64,000 nucleotides of DNA from Danxiaibacter flavus (GTDB lineage Bacteria > Bacteroidota > Bacteroidia > Chitinophagales > Chitinophagaceae), in NCBI RefSeq assembly GCF_041060425.1, contig NZ_JAULBC010000008.1, positions 124,001-188,000 of the forward strand, given 5' to 3'. Shown piece after piece: positions 51,043-60,867 of this stretch (the first letter of the stretch is position 1; each line of letters begins with the position of its first letter). The translations under genes and the position numbers were made by a program. The notes below the pieces were generated by a model that saw only the letters and a list, made by a program, of their open reading frames with translations, had not been told where the DNA came from and did not search any database.

Positions 51043-53838
51043 GTGAGAAACATCCGGTTAATACCCCTTATTGTATTGTTATTGAGTTTTACACAACTAT
51101 CTGCACAGGCCTTGAGATTATCAGGTAAAGTGGTTGATGAAGAAAACGGGTCGCCCGTAGTTGGAGCTTCCATTGTAGTTACAGAAACTAAGAAAGGTGT
51201 GAGAACAGATGTTGAGGGAAGATTCTTTATTAATATAGAACAAGGGAAAAATTACACTTTGACCGTATCCAGCATAGGGTACGCATCAAAAGCAATTAAT
51301 GAAATAAGCCAGGATAACATAAAGTCTGGCACGTTAGGCGACATTTTGCTGAAAAGAAGTAATAATCAGTTGCAGGCAGTGGTAGTTACATCCAGCGCGA
51401 GAAAAGAGACTGCAGCCTCATTATACCTTGCGCAGAAAAACAGTTCTTCTATTTCGGATGGCATTTCCTCTGAAATCATTAAACGCTCTCCGGATAAGAG
51501 CACCGGTGAAGTATTGAAACGTGTAAGTGGTGCTTCTGTTCAGGATAACAAATTCGTTGTTATCAGGGGATTGAATGAGAGATACAATGTTGCCTTGTTG
51601 AACAACTCCATCCTGCCCAGTACAGAACCTGACAAGAAAGCTTTTTCTTTTGATATCATTCCTTCTTCACTGATTGATAATCTCGTTATTTACAAATCGC
51701 CGTTGCCTGATTTGCCAGGTGATTTTTCCGGTGGTGCCATTAAAATAACAACGAAGGATTATCCTGCTAAGCCCATCAGTGAATTATCAGTATCAATAGG
51801 TTTTAACTCATTAACTACTTTCAAGAACTTTTACAACAGTTACCCCAAGGGTTCATTGGATTGGTTAGGTTTCTTCGATGATTCCCGTCTTATGCCGGGT
51901 TCTTACTACAGGCACAGGGGAGCAAGCTTTATCAATTTGCCTAACGATCAAAAGAATGCCATCACAAAGCAGTTTCCCAACACATTTGGTACGGAAGCGG
52001 CATATCAAAGCCTTCCCAACTTTGGTTTCTCCTATACGGGCGGTAATACCAAAATCCTGAAAGAGAATAAAAAGCTTGGCTACATCTATGCCATTAGCTA
52101 CAACGAGGGCAGAAGAGTTTCAGACAGAGTAAGAACAGACTACCAGACACAGGCAGATCAGGATTATACCTATCAATATAATACCAACAATTACGATGTA
52201 AGAAATAACCTGTCTGCATTGTTGAATGTTACCTATGCTTACGGCCGCAGCAAAATTTCTCTTAAGAACCTCTTCAATAACGACTTTGTTAAGACTGCCG
52301 GCATTCGTGAAGGAGTTAACAAGCTGAATTTTGATCCGTTCTATATTAAAAGTAATAACAGTGAAGCTACAGGAAACGGTATCGTAAACTCTTCACTGGA
52401 AGGTACGCACAGTCTTAACAGCGGTTGGACAGTTGACTGGAACGGTTCATTCGGTTATACATACAGATGGCAACCTGATCAGCGTATTCTCGCTTTCAGA
52501 TCTCCCGAAGGAATCAAGGATAATTATTATTTAAGTCTTTCTAACGAAAACTCTCCGGAGATCCGCAACGCGGGCCGTGTTTATTCTTACCTGCAGGAGT
52601 ACATCTACGGAGCAAACGTGAATGTTACCAAGCAGTTCAGATGGCTGGGACAAACACAAAAACTTAAAATGGGTTCTGCCAACTACTATCGCGACAGAAA
52701 TGTTGAAGTAGATGCATTGGGTTATGCAGGCTTTACAACCAATGTGAAGATCAATGAAACAAAAGAGACAACGTTCAACAATATATTCAGTCCTGAAAAC
52801 ATTGAGAAATATAATCTTACTGTAGCTAACATAGGCACGAACTCAACAGATTATAATGCGCATGCTTTGCTGAATGCCGGCTACATTATGCTGGACAATA
52901 AATTTTCCGACAGGGTTAAGTTGACCTGGGGTGCGAGAGTGGAGAATTATTCACAAAAACTTATAGCGCTTAATAAAGCTGATGTGAATGTAAGTAACCT
53001 GGATGTATTGCCATCCTTCCTGTTCACGTTTGCGTTGAATAACAAATCCAATCTTCGTCTGGCTGCTTCAGAGGCTGTAAACAGGCCTGAGTTTAGAGAG
53101 CTGGCTTCTTACAGCGTGTATGATTATGATAACAATCTTTCCATCACAGGTAATCCAAACCTTGTCAGATCAAAGAACACAAATGCTGACTTAAGGTATG
53201 AGTGGTTCCCTTCAGCAGGTGACATTGTTTCGATAAGTGCATTCTATAAATACTTTGATAAACCTATCGAACAAACAAACCAGGGTAACGATGTGCTGTC
53301 TTACGCCAACGCCAACAACGCATACATCTACGGAACAGAATTAGAGTTGAGAAAGAAACTTGATTTTTTTGGAAGTAGCATTTTGGACCATTTCACGTTC
53401 TATGCTAATGCGGCGTATATAAGAGGTTCTGTTAAGTTCAGTACAATGACAGTTAACAGTCCATTACAAGGGCAGTCGCCATATCTTGTTAATGGAGGCA
53501 TTACTTATAGTACAAAGAATGATGATTTTGTAGTGAATGCATTATATAACAGGATTGGGCCAAGACTTCGTTTCAGAGCTGTTAGTGATGCCGGTAAAAA
53601 TATCTTCGAGAAGCCAAGGGATGTGATAGATCTTCAGCTGACAAAGAAGTTCTATGGCAGCAAGTTAGAGATCAAACTTACCGTGAGTGATCTTCTTGCA
53701 CAGGCCAATCAGTGGTATTACAAGTTTGAGTCTGGTACCTCAAATACCGGTTACAATCCATCTACAGATAAAATTATTTACGCTTATAAATACGGTACTA
53801 CATCAACACTCGCAATTCGTTACAACTTTGGCAGATAA
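51043..53838 (+). CDS. TonB-dependent outer-membrane receptor
   Basis: 931 residues, start GTG. A signal peptide ends after QLSAQ. The carboxypeptidase-regulatory-like domain spans about 22-105 (GKVVDEENGSPVVGASIVV), the plug about 115-240 (STGEVLKRVSGASVQDN, FVVIRGLNERYN), and a 22-strand barrel runs to the terminal TSTLAIRYNFGR. It imports a ligand through the outer membrane. No SusD gene is adjacent, so it is not a standard SusCD pair; the partner is the lipoprotein downstream. Substrate unknown. Confidence 0.92.
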   Translation: MRNIRLIPLIVLLLSFTQLSAQALRLSGKVVDEENGSPVVGASIVVTETKKGVRTDVEGRFFINIEQGKNYTLTVSSIGYASKAINEISQDNIKSGTLGDILLKRSNNQLQAVVVTSSARKETAASLYLAQKNSSSISDGISSEIIKRSPDKSTGEVLKRVSGASVQDNKFVVIRGLNERYNVALLNNSILPSTEPDKKAFSFDIIPSSLIDNLVIYKSPLPDLPGDFSGGAIKITTKDYPAKPISELSVSIGFNSLTTFKNFYNSYPKGSLDWLGFFDDSRLMPGSYYRHRGASFINLPNDQKNAITKQFPNTFGTEAAYQSLPNFGFSYTGGNTKILKENKKLGYIYAISYNEGRRVSDRVRTDYQTQADQDYTYQYNTNNYDVRNNLSALLNVTYAYGRSKISLKNLFNNDFVKTAGIREGVNKLNFDPFYIKSNNSEATGNGIVNSSLEGTHSLNSGWTVDWNGSFGYTYRWQPDQRILAFRSPEGIKDNYYLSLSNENSPEIRNAGRVYSYLQEYIYGANVNVTKQFRWLGQTQKLKMGSANYYRDRNVEVDALGYAGFTTNVKINETKETTFNNIFSPENIEKYNLTVANIGTNSTDYNAHALLNAGYIMLDNKFSDRVKLTWGARVENYSQKLIALNKADVNVSNLDVLPSFLFTFALNNKSNLRLAASEAVNRPEFRELASYSVYDYDNNLSITGNPNLVRSKNTNADLRYEWFPSAGDIVSISAFYKYFDKPIEQTNQGNDVLSYANANNAYIYGTELELRKKLDFFGSSILDHFTFYANAAYIRGSVKFSTMTVNSPLQGQSPYLVNGGITYSTKNDDFVVNALYNRIGPRLRFRAVSDAGKNIFEKPRDVIDLQLTKKFYGSKLEIKLTVSDLLAQANQWYYKFESGTSNTGYNPSTDKIIYAYKYGTTSTLAIRYNFGR

Positions 53839-53919
53839 TGATTTGGTAACCTGTGGGTAACATGCCGTTAATACGGCGCGGATAGATTTGCCGAAAATTA
53901 ATAATTTACAAAACACACT

Positions 53920-55311
53920 ATGAAAAGAATTGCTTTTACACTTGTACTCGGTGCCCTTATTGCCGGTACAGCATGTAAGAAAAGTGACAGTCAGTCGGAT
54001 CCCAACCCGACACCTCCAACGCCTGTGGATACCGCTAAAAATCTTGATGTCCGCGGTATTATCACATCAGATCAACACTGGACAAAAGACAAAACTTATC
54101 GCCTACGCGGATACGTTTATGTAACTAACAATGCAACAATCACAATAGATCCGGGAACGAAAATCGTTTCTAACAAAGACTCTGCTGGCGTATTGGTTAT
54201 CTACAGAACTGCCAAAATTCTTGCACAGGGTACAGCAGATGAGCCTATCGTGTTTACTTCTAATGAAACAACTCCTCAGCCTGGTGATTTAGGTGGTGTG
54301 GTACTTGTTGGTCAGGCGAAAGGTAACACCAACCACTCAGTAATTGAAGGTGGTGTTGATGCCCAGTTCAGCGTGTTTGGCGGAACGAATGATGCAGACA
54401 ATTCTGGTGTAATGAAATATGTTAGAATTGAATATGCAGGTAAAGCAGTAAACCCCGGTGATGAGATCAATGGTCTTTCTCTTTACGCTGTAGGTTCTGG
54501 TACAACTATCGATTACGTACAGGTTGTACGTGGTTTGGATGACGCTTTTGAATTCTTCGGCGGTACGGTTAACTGCAAACACCTGATTGCTTACAATTGT
54601 GCTGATGATGATTTTGATATGGACGACGGTTACAGAGGTATGATCCAGTACGCTATTTCAATCAAAGACCCTAAGTTTACTGATAACAAAGGAACAAGCG
54701 GCGATATCTCTAACAACTTTGAAGTTGATAACGTAAACCCTTCAAACGGTTTCTTGTGGACAAAGGCTCCTATCACTTCTCCTGTATTGTCAAACTTCAC
54801 AGCGGTTGGTCCTAACAACGCTACCGGTGTAAGCGCTGACTACGGTTACGGCATGCGTTGGAGAAGAGGTTCTAAATTTGTTCTTGCTAACTCAATCGTA
54901 ATTGGTGGCCAGAGAGCTGGTTTAGATATCGATGACGATTCTACAGCTTCTTACTACAAACAGGATATCAGCAGGTTCTACAACAGCTTTTTGAATGCAT
55001 ATGGCAAACCTTTCCAGGTTGATAAACTGGTTAGCAGTCCTAAATTGTTTGATTCAGCAAGCCTTGCTGCAAAAGTAACTGGTAACGACAAGAGCGTTTA
55101 CTATGCAAACGGTGCAGATATTAAATTGACTGATCCATATAACAACGCCGCTCCAAACATTAAGCCTGCTACCGGTTCTCCGGCTTTAACAACTGCAGGT
55201 AAGTTTGATTTTGGTGGATTGGATAACGCATTCTTCGATAAAACAACTTACGTTGGTGCTATTGATGCATCTAACGACTGGACAGCTAAATGGGCTGTTT
55301 GGGGTAAATAA
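53920..55311 (+). CDS. Surface-type lipoprotein with beta-helix repeats
   Basis: 463 residues. The signal peptide ends in a lipobox (LIAGTACKKSDSQS), then a Pro/Thr linker. The body is a parallel-beta-helix-like pattern (VYVTNNATITIDPGTKIV, then repeated GGVVLVGQAKGN and YVQVVRGLDDAFEFFGG) with Asp-rich turns such as DDDFDMDDG that could bind calcium. It lies 81 bases after the TonB receptor and probably acts with it in ligand capture. Expression appears high (two strong terminators follow), but the function is unknown. Confidence 0.8.
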   Translation: MKRIAFTLVLGALIAGTACKKSDSQSDPNPTPPTPVDTAKNLDVRGIITSDQHWTKDKTYRLRGYVYVTNNATITIDPGTKIVSNKDSAGVLVIYRTAKILAQGTADEPIVFTSNETTPQPGDLGGVVLVGQAKGNTNHSVIEGGVDAQFSVFGGTNDADNSGVMKYVRIEYAGKAVNPGDEINGLSLYAVGSGTTIDYVQVVRGLDDAFEFFGGTVNCKHLIAYNCADDDFDMDDGYRGMIQYAISIKDPKFTDNKGTSGDISNNFEVDNVNPSNGFLWTKAPITSPVLSNFTAVGPNNATGVSADYGYGMRWRRGSKFVLANSIVIGGQRAGLDIDDDSTASYYKQDISRFYNSFLNAYGKPFQVDKLVSSPKLFDSASLAAKVTGNDKSVYYANGADIKLTDPYNNAAPNIKPATGSPALTTAGKFDFGGLDNAFFDKTTYVGAIDASNDWTAKWAVWGK

Positions 55312-55323
55312 ATCGGCACAACA

Positions 55324-55396
55324 GAAAAGTACCTTGCATTAAAAAAGAGGTACTTTTTTGTTAATTTTCTCCCGCTAGTCATGGCGGGAGTTTTTG
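55324..55396 (+). terminator. Two intrinsic terminators after the lipoprotein gene
   Basis: AAAAGTACC...GGTACTTTTTT (55325-55359), then CTCCCGC-TAGTCAT-GCGGGAG (55369-55390) with a T-run. The second is a classic GC-rich hairpin plus U-tract. Confidence 0.8.
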
Positions 55397-55399
55397 TTT

Positions 55400-55921
55400 T
55401 TAGAAACCACGGAGACATAACGACACGGTGTGACACGGCGGTTTTTTTGCCGCGAAGACTCGAAGGCGCAAAGAAACACAAAGGCTTTTAATTGATAGTG
55501 CCTGCCCGACTAAAATCATTCAGGCGGGGAGAATTGAAAATTGGAAATGATCGGAAGACGCAGAACTCCGTGTTCTCCGTGTCTTCTCCTGCCTCTTCTC
55601 TGTGTAACAATAACTCTACATTAATGGTACGCTTTACATCCAGGACTTTTCAGTCCATTTGCTCCAATAAGCGTATAACGTAAAACTTACAACACATCAC
55701 TAGTTCTCAGCTTTAAGCTTTAAGCTTTCAGCTTCTCCCTCCCTTCGCTCCAATAAACGTATAACGTACAACTTACAACGTATCACCAGTTCTAAGCTTT
55801 AGGCTTTAAGCTTTCAGCTTCCCTCCCTCCATCCCGTACTGTCCTGAAATGCAAATCGTTTGCACAATTTGATTATTTTAGATGTTCACATTATACCTAA
55901 CGATAAAAGCCGGGCACTCTT
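55400..55921. repeat. Intergenic repeats: REP-like element and an 86-bp tandem duplication
   Basis: The region 55400-55480 holds CACGGAGACAC and GCGAAGACTCGAAGGCGC words. 55500-55528 is the GCCTGCCCG...ATTCAGGCGGG element, the same as at 34799-34827. 55661-55746 and 55747-55830 are two copies of an 86-bp unit, each starting with GCTCCAATAA and ending in CTTTAAGC-type repeats. No credible ORF is present. Confidence 0.6.
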
Positions 55922-56998
55922 ATGAGCAATTCAAACGCTTCGCAGCAGAAATGGCACAATAAAGTATCTCATGTGTCGCAACTTGGAGGAATTGAGACTT
56001 CAGTTCTGGACAATGGTCTCGGACGAGGAAGCCGTATCGCATGGATCAATACCGGCAGCGGTCTGCGTTACAAAATTTTATTAGACAGAGGGCTTGATAT
56101 TGCCGATGCGTTTTATAACCAACATGGCCTCGCCTGGGTAAGTCATACAGGTGTAACACCTCCTCATCCTTTTATTTATCACGGACTCGACTGGCTGAAA
56201 ACTTTTACTGGGGGACTACTCACTACATGTGGCTTATCACACGTCGGTGGTCCGGAAAAAGACGATTATGGTGAAAGAGGTCTGCATGGAGAGATCGGTA
56301 ATACGCCGGCTGAAGTCATTTCTATCATACAACCGGATATTGCTGCAGGACAATTGGAAATGAGCATAACAGCAAGCATGCTGCAAACAAAAGTGTTTGG
56401 ACCAACGCTTGAATTGCGAAGGACAATTTCCAGTACGCTGGGTGAAACCACCATTCGCATTCGTGATGAAGTGATCAACCGGGGAAACACGCCCGCGCCG
56501 CATATGTTATTGTATCATTTCAATCTGGGTTATCCGTTGGCTGATGAGGGCGCGGATATTGTGTGGAAAGGACAATGGCAAACCAGGCACAAGAACCTGG
56601 AATATAAGATCTTCAATGATCAACATAACTTCCGTAAATGTCCCCCGCCGTTAAAAATGCACAATGGCACCGGAGAAGAAGTCGCCTTTATTGATATAGA
56701 AGCAGATGATAAGGGTATGGCAACCTGCGGACTTCATAACGCAGACATTGGTATTGCACTGGCTTTCCGTTTCAAAAAGGAACAACTGCCCTGGTTAATC
56801 AATTGGCAGCATTGGGGAGAAGGGGAGTATGTGACTGGCATCGAGCCGGCAACCCATCCGCCGATAGGACAAGCTGCAGCGAGGGCAAACAATACGCTTA
56901 TCTTCATTGAGCCTGGCGAAAGCAATATTTATGATGTTGAACTGGAAGTACTGACACAAAAAGATGCACTTGATGCATTCTTAAAATACGGGGGCTAA
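55922..56998 (+). CDS. DUF4432 aldose-1-epimerase-like protein
   Basis: 358 residues. YHFNLGYPL, CGLSHVGGPEKDDYGERGLHG and PWLINWQHWGEGEYVTGIEP match the galactose-mutarotase fold of the DUF4432 family, with several conserved His/Glu/Trp. Members occur near uronate or sugar catabolic genes and probably epimerise or bind a sugar acid. It is the only plus-strand gene of the uronate region and convergent with kduD. Confidence 0.8.
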   Translation: MSNSNASQQKWHNKVSHVSQLGGIETSVLDNGLGRGSRIAWINTGSGLRYKILLDRGLDIADAFYNQHGLAWVSHTGVTPPHPFIYHGLDWLKTFTGGLLTTCGLSHVGGPEKDDYGERGLHGEIGNTPAEVISIIQPDIAAGQLEMSITASMLQTKVFGPTLELRRTISSTLGETTIRIRDEVINRGNTPAPHMLLYHFNLGYPLADEGADIVWKGQWQTRHKNLEYKIFNDQHNFRKCPPPLKMHNGTGEEVAFIDIEADDKGMATCGLHNADIGIALAFRFKKEQLPWLINWQHWGEGEYVTGIEPATHPPIGQAAARANNTLIFIEPGESNIYDVELEVLTQKDALDAFLKYGG

Positions 56999-57030
56999 TT
57001 TGTGATCAGGTAAATGCAGGTTGCGGTCAG

Positions 57031-57798
57031 CTATCTGCCCATCCATCCGCCATCAACAGTCAAAATAGTGCCGTGAACATAATCAGATGCAGACGATGCC
57101 AGGAAGACAACTGGTCCTTTAAAGTCCTGAGGCTCGCCCCATCTTGCGGCTGGTATTCTGTCAAGGATTGATTTGCTCCTGTTTTCATCACCGCGCAATG
57201 CACTGGTGTTGTCTGTCGCGATATATCCTGGTGCAATGGCATTTACATTTACACCTTTGGACGCCCATTCATTCGCAAACGCCTTTACCAGTGATCCCAC
57301 TGCTCCTTTGCTGGCTGCATATCCCGGAACATTAATGCCGCCCTGGAATGTTAATAAAGATGCCGTAAATATGATCTTTCCGGATCCTCGCTGTATCATG
57401 TCTTTTCCAATCTCGCGTGTCAAAATAAATTGCGAAGTCTGATTGATGGCAATGATCTCATCCCAATATTCATCCGGATGTTCAGCGGCTGGTTTTCTTA
57501 AAATATTGCCTGCATTGTTGACAAGAATATCAATTTGCGGATGTTCTTTCTTTACAAGAAGTATGAAGTCGTATAACGACTGGCGGTCAGAAAAATTGCA
57601 TTGATAAGGATAGAAGCTTCTTCCGGCTTTTTTTACATTTTCTTCTACATCGCTTCCGGGTTTTAAAGATGCCGAAACACCTATGATGTCTGCACCTGCC
57701 TCGGCCAGAGCTTCGGCCATGGCTTTGCCTATTCCGCGACTGCAACCTGTTACCAAGGCAATCTTATTATTCAGAGAAAAGTAAGATAGTATTGACAT
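57031..57798 (-). CDS. kduD: KduD, 2-dehydro-3-deoxy-D-gluconate 5-dehydrogenase
   Basis: 255 residues, SDR fold. TGCSRGIGKAMAEAL nucleotide motif, NNAGN, active site Ser and YAASKGAVGSL (Tyr-x3-Lys), PGYIATDNTSALR. HPDEYWDEIIAINQTSQF and LARWGEP-type loop fit KduD over generic SDRs. It converts 2,5-diketo-3-deoxygluconate to 2-keto-3-deoxygluconate in pectin/uronate breakdown. KduI, which makes its substrate, is 2.2 kb away on the same strand. Confidence 0.9.
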   Translation of the reverse strand: MSILSYFSLNNKIALVTGCSRGIGKAMAEALAEAGADIIGVSASLKPGSDVEENVKKAGRSFYPYQCNFSDRQSLYDFILLVKKEHPQIDILVNNAGNILRKPAAEHPDEYWDEIIAINQTSQFILTREIGKDMIQRGSGKIIFTASLLTFQGGINVPGYAASKGAVGSLVKAFANEWASKGVNVNAIAPGYIATDNTSALRGDENRSKSILDRIPAARWGEPQDFKGPVVFLASSASDYVHGTILTVDGGWMGR

Positions 57799-57835
57799 GA
57801 ATTGTTATTCTAAAGTTTGAAAATGTTTTACAGGA

Positions 57836-58957
57836 CTATTGTACTGTTATGATCAATGGCTGCTTTAACTTCTGCTGAAAATGTTGTACGTACTCGAACC
57901 ACTGGTGTGCAGATGTTATTCTGTTTGCTTTGTTCCAGACCGCACCGGTAAAATATGTAATTGATTTTTGCGCATCGGTGGTTGTGATGGTCAAAACCTG
58001 CTCTTTAGTTACCAGCATTTGTCTGATTGGCTGGAGGTGGATTGTTGCTACGCCTGTAACACCATCATTGCCATGCTGCGGTTCCCAGTACGCTGAAATG
58101 CCATTCTGTTCATTTAAAAACAAAACGCCCGGGTCTTTACGCTTCGCAAGACCTGTTGCGACGGGTAAAGCAGCATCAGAAGTGTGATTATATGCAGCTG
58201 TTACCCTGTTTAATTGTGAACCTGCATCTATCGATATCGTTTTGATAACGGATACCGGCTTGCCGTCAACATTCCATTCATCATAGATCAGTTGAAATGA
58301 GGAGCGAAGTGGACCATTATCCAATACTTTGAATCTGTGATAATTTTTGGAATAGTAAACGGAGTCATTAACGTAGGGAGCTATGTTTCCGGCTCCAAGT
58401 GTATAGCCTACCTGGTAATAATCAAGTCCATCACCATGATCTTTATGATAATCATTTTTTTTGTAGCGGTCATCTACAACCAGTTTGTCGGTGCTTTTCA
58501 CCCATACATCAAGACCATATGCATCTTCATTGCTTCCTTCTAATGCTTTGCCATACATGCGAAAAGCGATCTTGTCATTTTCCCAGGCAAAATCATCTTT
58601 TCTTTCGGGCACATAACGGCAAAATGTTTTTGGCGGGGAAAAAGCATGTTTTCCCTTTACCAGTTTGAATGACCGGGTTTTGTTTGCCGGGATTGATACC
58701 TGCAAGAGCAGATTTTGTATTGTTGGGTTACCTGCGTATTCCAACTGGAATGTTATTTCCTGTTGTGTTTTTGAATCAATCACCTTAAAGTCCGCGGTAT
58801 CTATTGATGGCCATTTGGCGACAATGTCTTTCCACGGCACTTCAATTACATAATCCGAATAATCCAGTTGACTGTTATTGGTAATAGTCACACCAACGGA
58901 TTGCGCATTTGTGCCCATCCATAAGAAAGTCAATAGTGAAAGAAATAGTTTGTTCAT
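57836..58957 (-). CDS. DUF4861 secreted protein
   Basis: 373 residues. Signal peptide NKLFLSLLTFLWMGTNAQS, then a beta-sandwich-like pattern with RKDDFAWENDKIAFRMYGKA, YGLDVWVKS and DKLVVDDRYKKNDYHKDHGDG. DUF4861 proteins cluster with pectin or rhamnogalacturonan genes; some are predicted glycan-active. The exact activity is unknown. A 37-base gap separates it from kduD. Confidence 0.8.
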   Translation of the reverse strand: MNKLFLSLLTFLWMGTNAQSVGVTITNNSQLDYSDYVIEVPWKDIVAKWPSIDTADFKVIDSKTQQEITFQLEYAGNPTIQNLLLQVSIPANKTRSFKLVKGKHAFSPPKTFCRYVPERKDDFAWENDKIAFRMYGKALEGSNEDAYGLDVWVKSTDKLVVDDRYKKNDYHKDHGDGLDYYQVGYTLGAGNIAPYVNDSVYYSKNYHRFKVLDNGPLRSSFQLIYDEWNVDGKPVSVIKTISIDAGSQLNRVTAAYNHTSDAALPVATGLAKRKDPGVLFLNEQNGISAYWEPQHGNDGVTGVATIHLQPIRQMLVTKEQVLTITTTDAQKSITYFTGAVWNKANRITSAHQWFEYVQHFQQKLKQPLIITVQ

Positions 58958-58966
58958 AATAAAAGG

Positions 58967-59000
58967 CTATGAGCTGTCAGCTATTAGCTTTCAGCTTGTT
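58967..59000. repeat. AGCTGTCAGCTATTAGC repeat
   Basis: A short tract of the AGCTATC word family right behind the start region of the DUF4861 gene. The rest of 58958-59150 contains no credible gene. Confidence 0.5.
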
Positions 59001-59149
59001 GAATATCGAATGATTATCAATTAATTTGGAACCTGGTGAACTTGTTTGCTTTCGTCCTTTCAGGGCTTGATCCCCATTTTCTATTTTTCGCCAGGGCGTT
59101 GCCCTGGGCTAGTGCTATGAGGCCTTCAGCCTCAGTCGAAGTGCGGTTA

Positions 59150-59994
59150 TTTCGTAATTTGTACTTAAACCATGGAAATTACCTTCTTACGCCTCAAACC
59201 TTACGCCTCACACCTCCATTCTCATCGTACATTCTCACGCCTTCTCGCACATCGTACCCGCCCGAACGTACCGCCGGTACGGGCAGGCATCTAAAATCGT
59301 ACCTCGTAATTCGTAATTAAACCTATGCGTTACACCCTTACGCCTTCACTCCATCGTACATTCTCATCACGCTTACCATCTCCCCGGCTTCCGTACCTCG
59401 TACTTCGTAATTCGTACTTAAACCATGCATGTTGCTTCCTTACGCCTCAAACCTTAATCCTCGCCCCTTCGCTCACACCGTACCCGCCCGAACGTGCCGC
59501 CGGTACGGGCAGGCATCTAAAATCGTACATCGTACATTCTCGCGCCTCCTCCCATATCGTACATCACACATCTAGCATCGTACATTCTCATCATGCTTAC
59601 CATCTCTCCGGCTTCCGTACCTCGTACTTCGTAGTTCGTACTTAAACCATGCATGTTGCTTCCTTACGCCTCAAACCTCACACCTCAGGCCTCCAATCAC
59701 ATCGTACCCGCCCGAACGTGCCGCCGGTACGGGCAGGCATCTAAAACCGTACATCGTACATGCTTACGTATTCCCTACATCGTACATCACACATCTAACA
59801 TCGTACATTCTAATCATGCTTACCATCTCTCCGGCTTCCGTACCTCGTACTTCGTAGTTCGTACTTAAACCATGCATGTTGCTTCCTTACGCCTCAAACC
59901 TCACACCTCAGGCCTCCAATCACATCGTACCCGCCCGAACGTGCCGCCGGTACGGGCAGGCATCTAAAATCGAACATCGTACATTCACACACCC
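59150..59994. repeat. Tandem array of about 225-bp units carrying REP-like cores
   Basis: Four units begin with CGTACCCGCCCGAACG at 59253, 59479, 59703 and 59936 (periods 226, 224 and 233 bases), preceded by a partial unit from about 59150. Each has an imperfect hairpin (GCCCG, GTGCC/GGTAC, CGGGC) followed by ATCGTACATC and CTTCGTA-type short repeats. Open frames across it repeat the same peptide and are not genes. It separates the DUF4861 and kduI genes. Confidence 0.85.
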
Positions 59995-60843
59995 TTACCT
60001 CAGTTCCGTAATCTTACAATGATCCATATCTCCATAATCCATATTCTCACCGGCCATTCCCCAGATAAAGCTGTAGTTGGACGTGCCTGCGCCGGAGTGT
60101 ATGGACCAGTCTGGCGAGATTACGGCCTGTTCATTTTGCATCCAGATATGTCTTGTCTCTTGCGGCTGTCCCATAAAGTGACAAACACTTTGTCCTTCAG
60201 GAACCTGGAAATAAAAGTACACTTCCATTCTTCTGTCGTGTGTATGCGCAGGCATTGTGTTCCATACACTGCCCGGTTGCAACTCTGTTAATCCCATTTG
60301 GAGCTGGCAGGTTGGTAATACACTGTTGACAAGCAATTTATTGATTGTTCTGTGATTGGATTGTTCAAGAGCCCCGAGTGTTACCTTTTCCGCATCATCT
60401 TTTGAAACTTTGCGTGTCGGATACTCATGATGTGCAGGTGTTGAGTTAATATAAAATTTTGCCGGAGCATTGGCGTCTGCGGATGCGAAGGTTACTTCTT
60501 TTGTTCCTTTGCTTATGTACAATGCCTCTTTGTATTGCAGGGTGAAACTGTTTCCATCGGCGGTAACTGTTCCTGTTCCTCCAACATTGATAATGCCCAT
60601 TTCTCTTCTGTCAAGGAAATAAGGCGCTTTAAGGCTGTCGGGATTTGGCAGCGCAAGTGTTTCTTTTACCGGCATTGCACCACCTGCTATAAAGCGGTCG
60701 TAGTGTGTAAGTGTAAAGTGAAATACATCAGCTTCGAAGATCTTTTCTATTAAAAACTTTTTTCTTAACCGGGTAGTGTCCAGGTTCATCACTTCATCGG
60801 GGCTGCTTGCAAACCTGTTGTCGAATGATACGTTCATAGTCAA
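59995..60843 (-). CDS. kduI: KduI, 5-dehydro-4-deoxy-D-glucuronate isomerase
   Basis: 282 residues, start ATG 60843 or the one at 60837. Metal-binding cupin motif MPAHTHDRRMEVYFYF (two His, Glu) and a later His in SPDWSIHSGAGTSNYSF. It isomerises 5-keto-4-deoxyuronate, released from unsaturated pectin oligomers, to 2,5-diketo-3-deoxygluconate, the KduD substrate. It is about 24 bases after the DUF2264 gene stop and shares its strand. Confidence 0.95.
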   Translation of the reverse strand: MTMNVSFDNRFASSPDEVMNLDTTRLRKKFLIEKIFEADVFHFTLTHYDRFIAGGAMPVKETLALPNPDSLKAPYFLDRREMGIINVGGTGTVTADGNSFTLQYKEALYISKGTKEVTFASADANAPAKFYINSTPAHHEYPTRKVSKDDAEKVTLGALEQSNHRTINKLLVNSVLPTCQLQMGLTELQPGSVWNTMPAHTHDRRMEVYFYFQVPEGQSVCHFMGQPQETRHIWMQNEQAVISPDWSIHSGAGTSNYSFIWGMAGENMDYGDMDHCKITELR

Positions 60844-60867
60844 TGTGTTTAATCAATCAAAATTTTA

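Noticed and set aside
59036..59868. Three plus-strand ORFs with repeated peptide endings
   Set aside because: They are translations of the 225-bp tandem repeat, not independent proteins.
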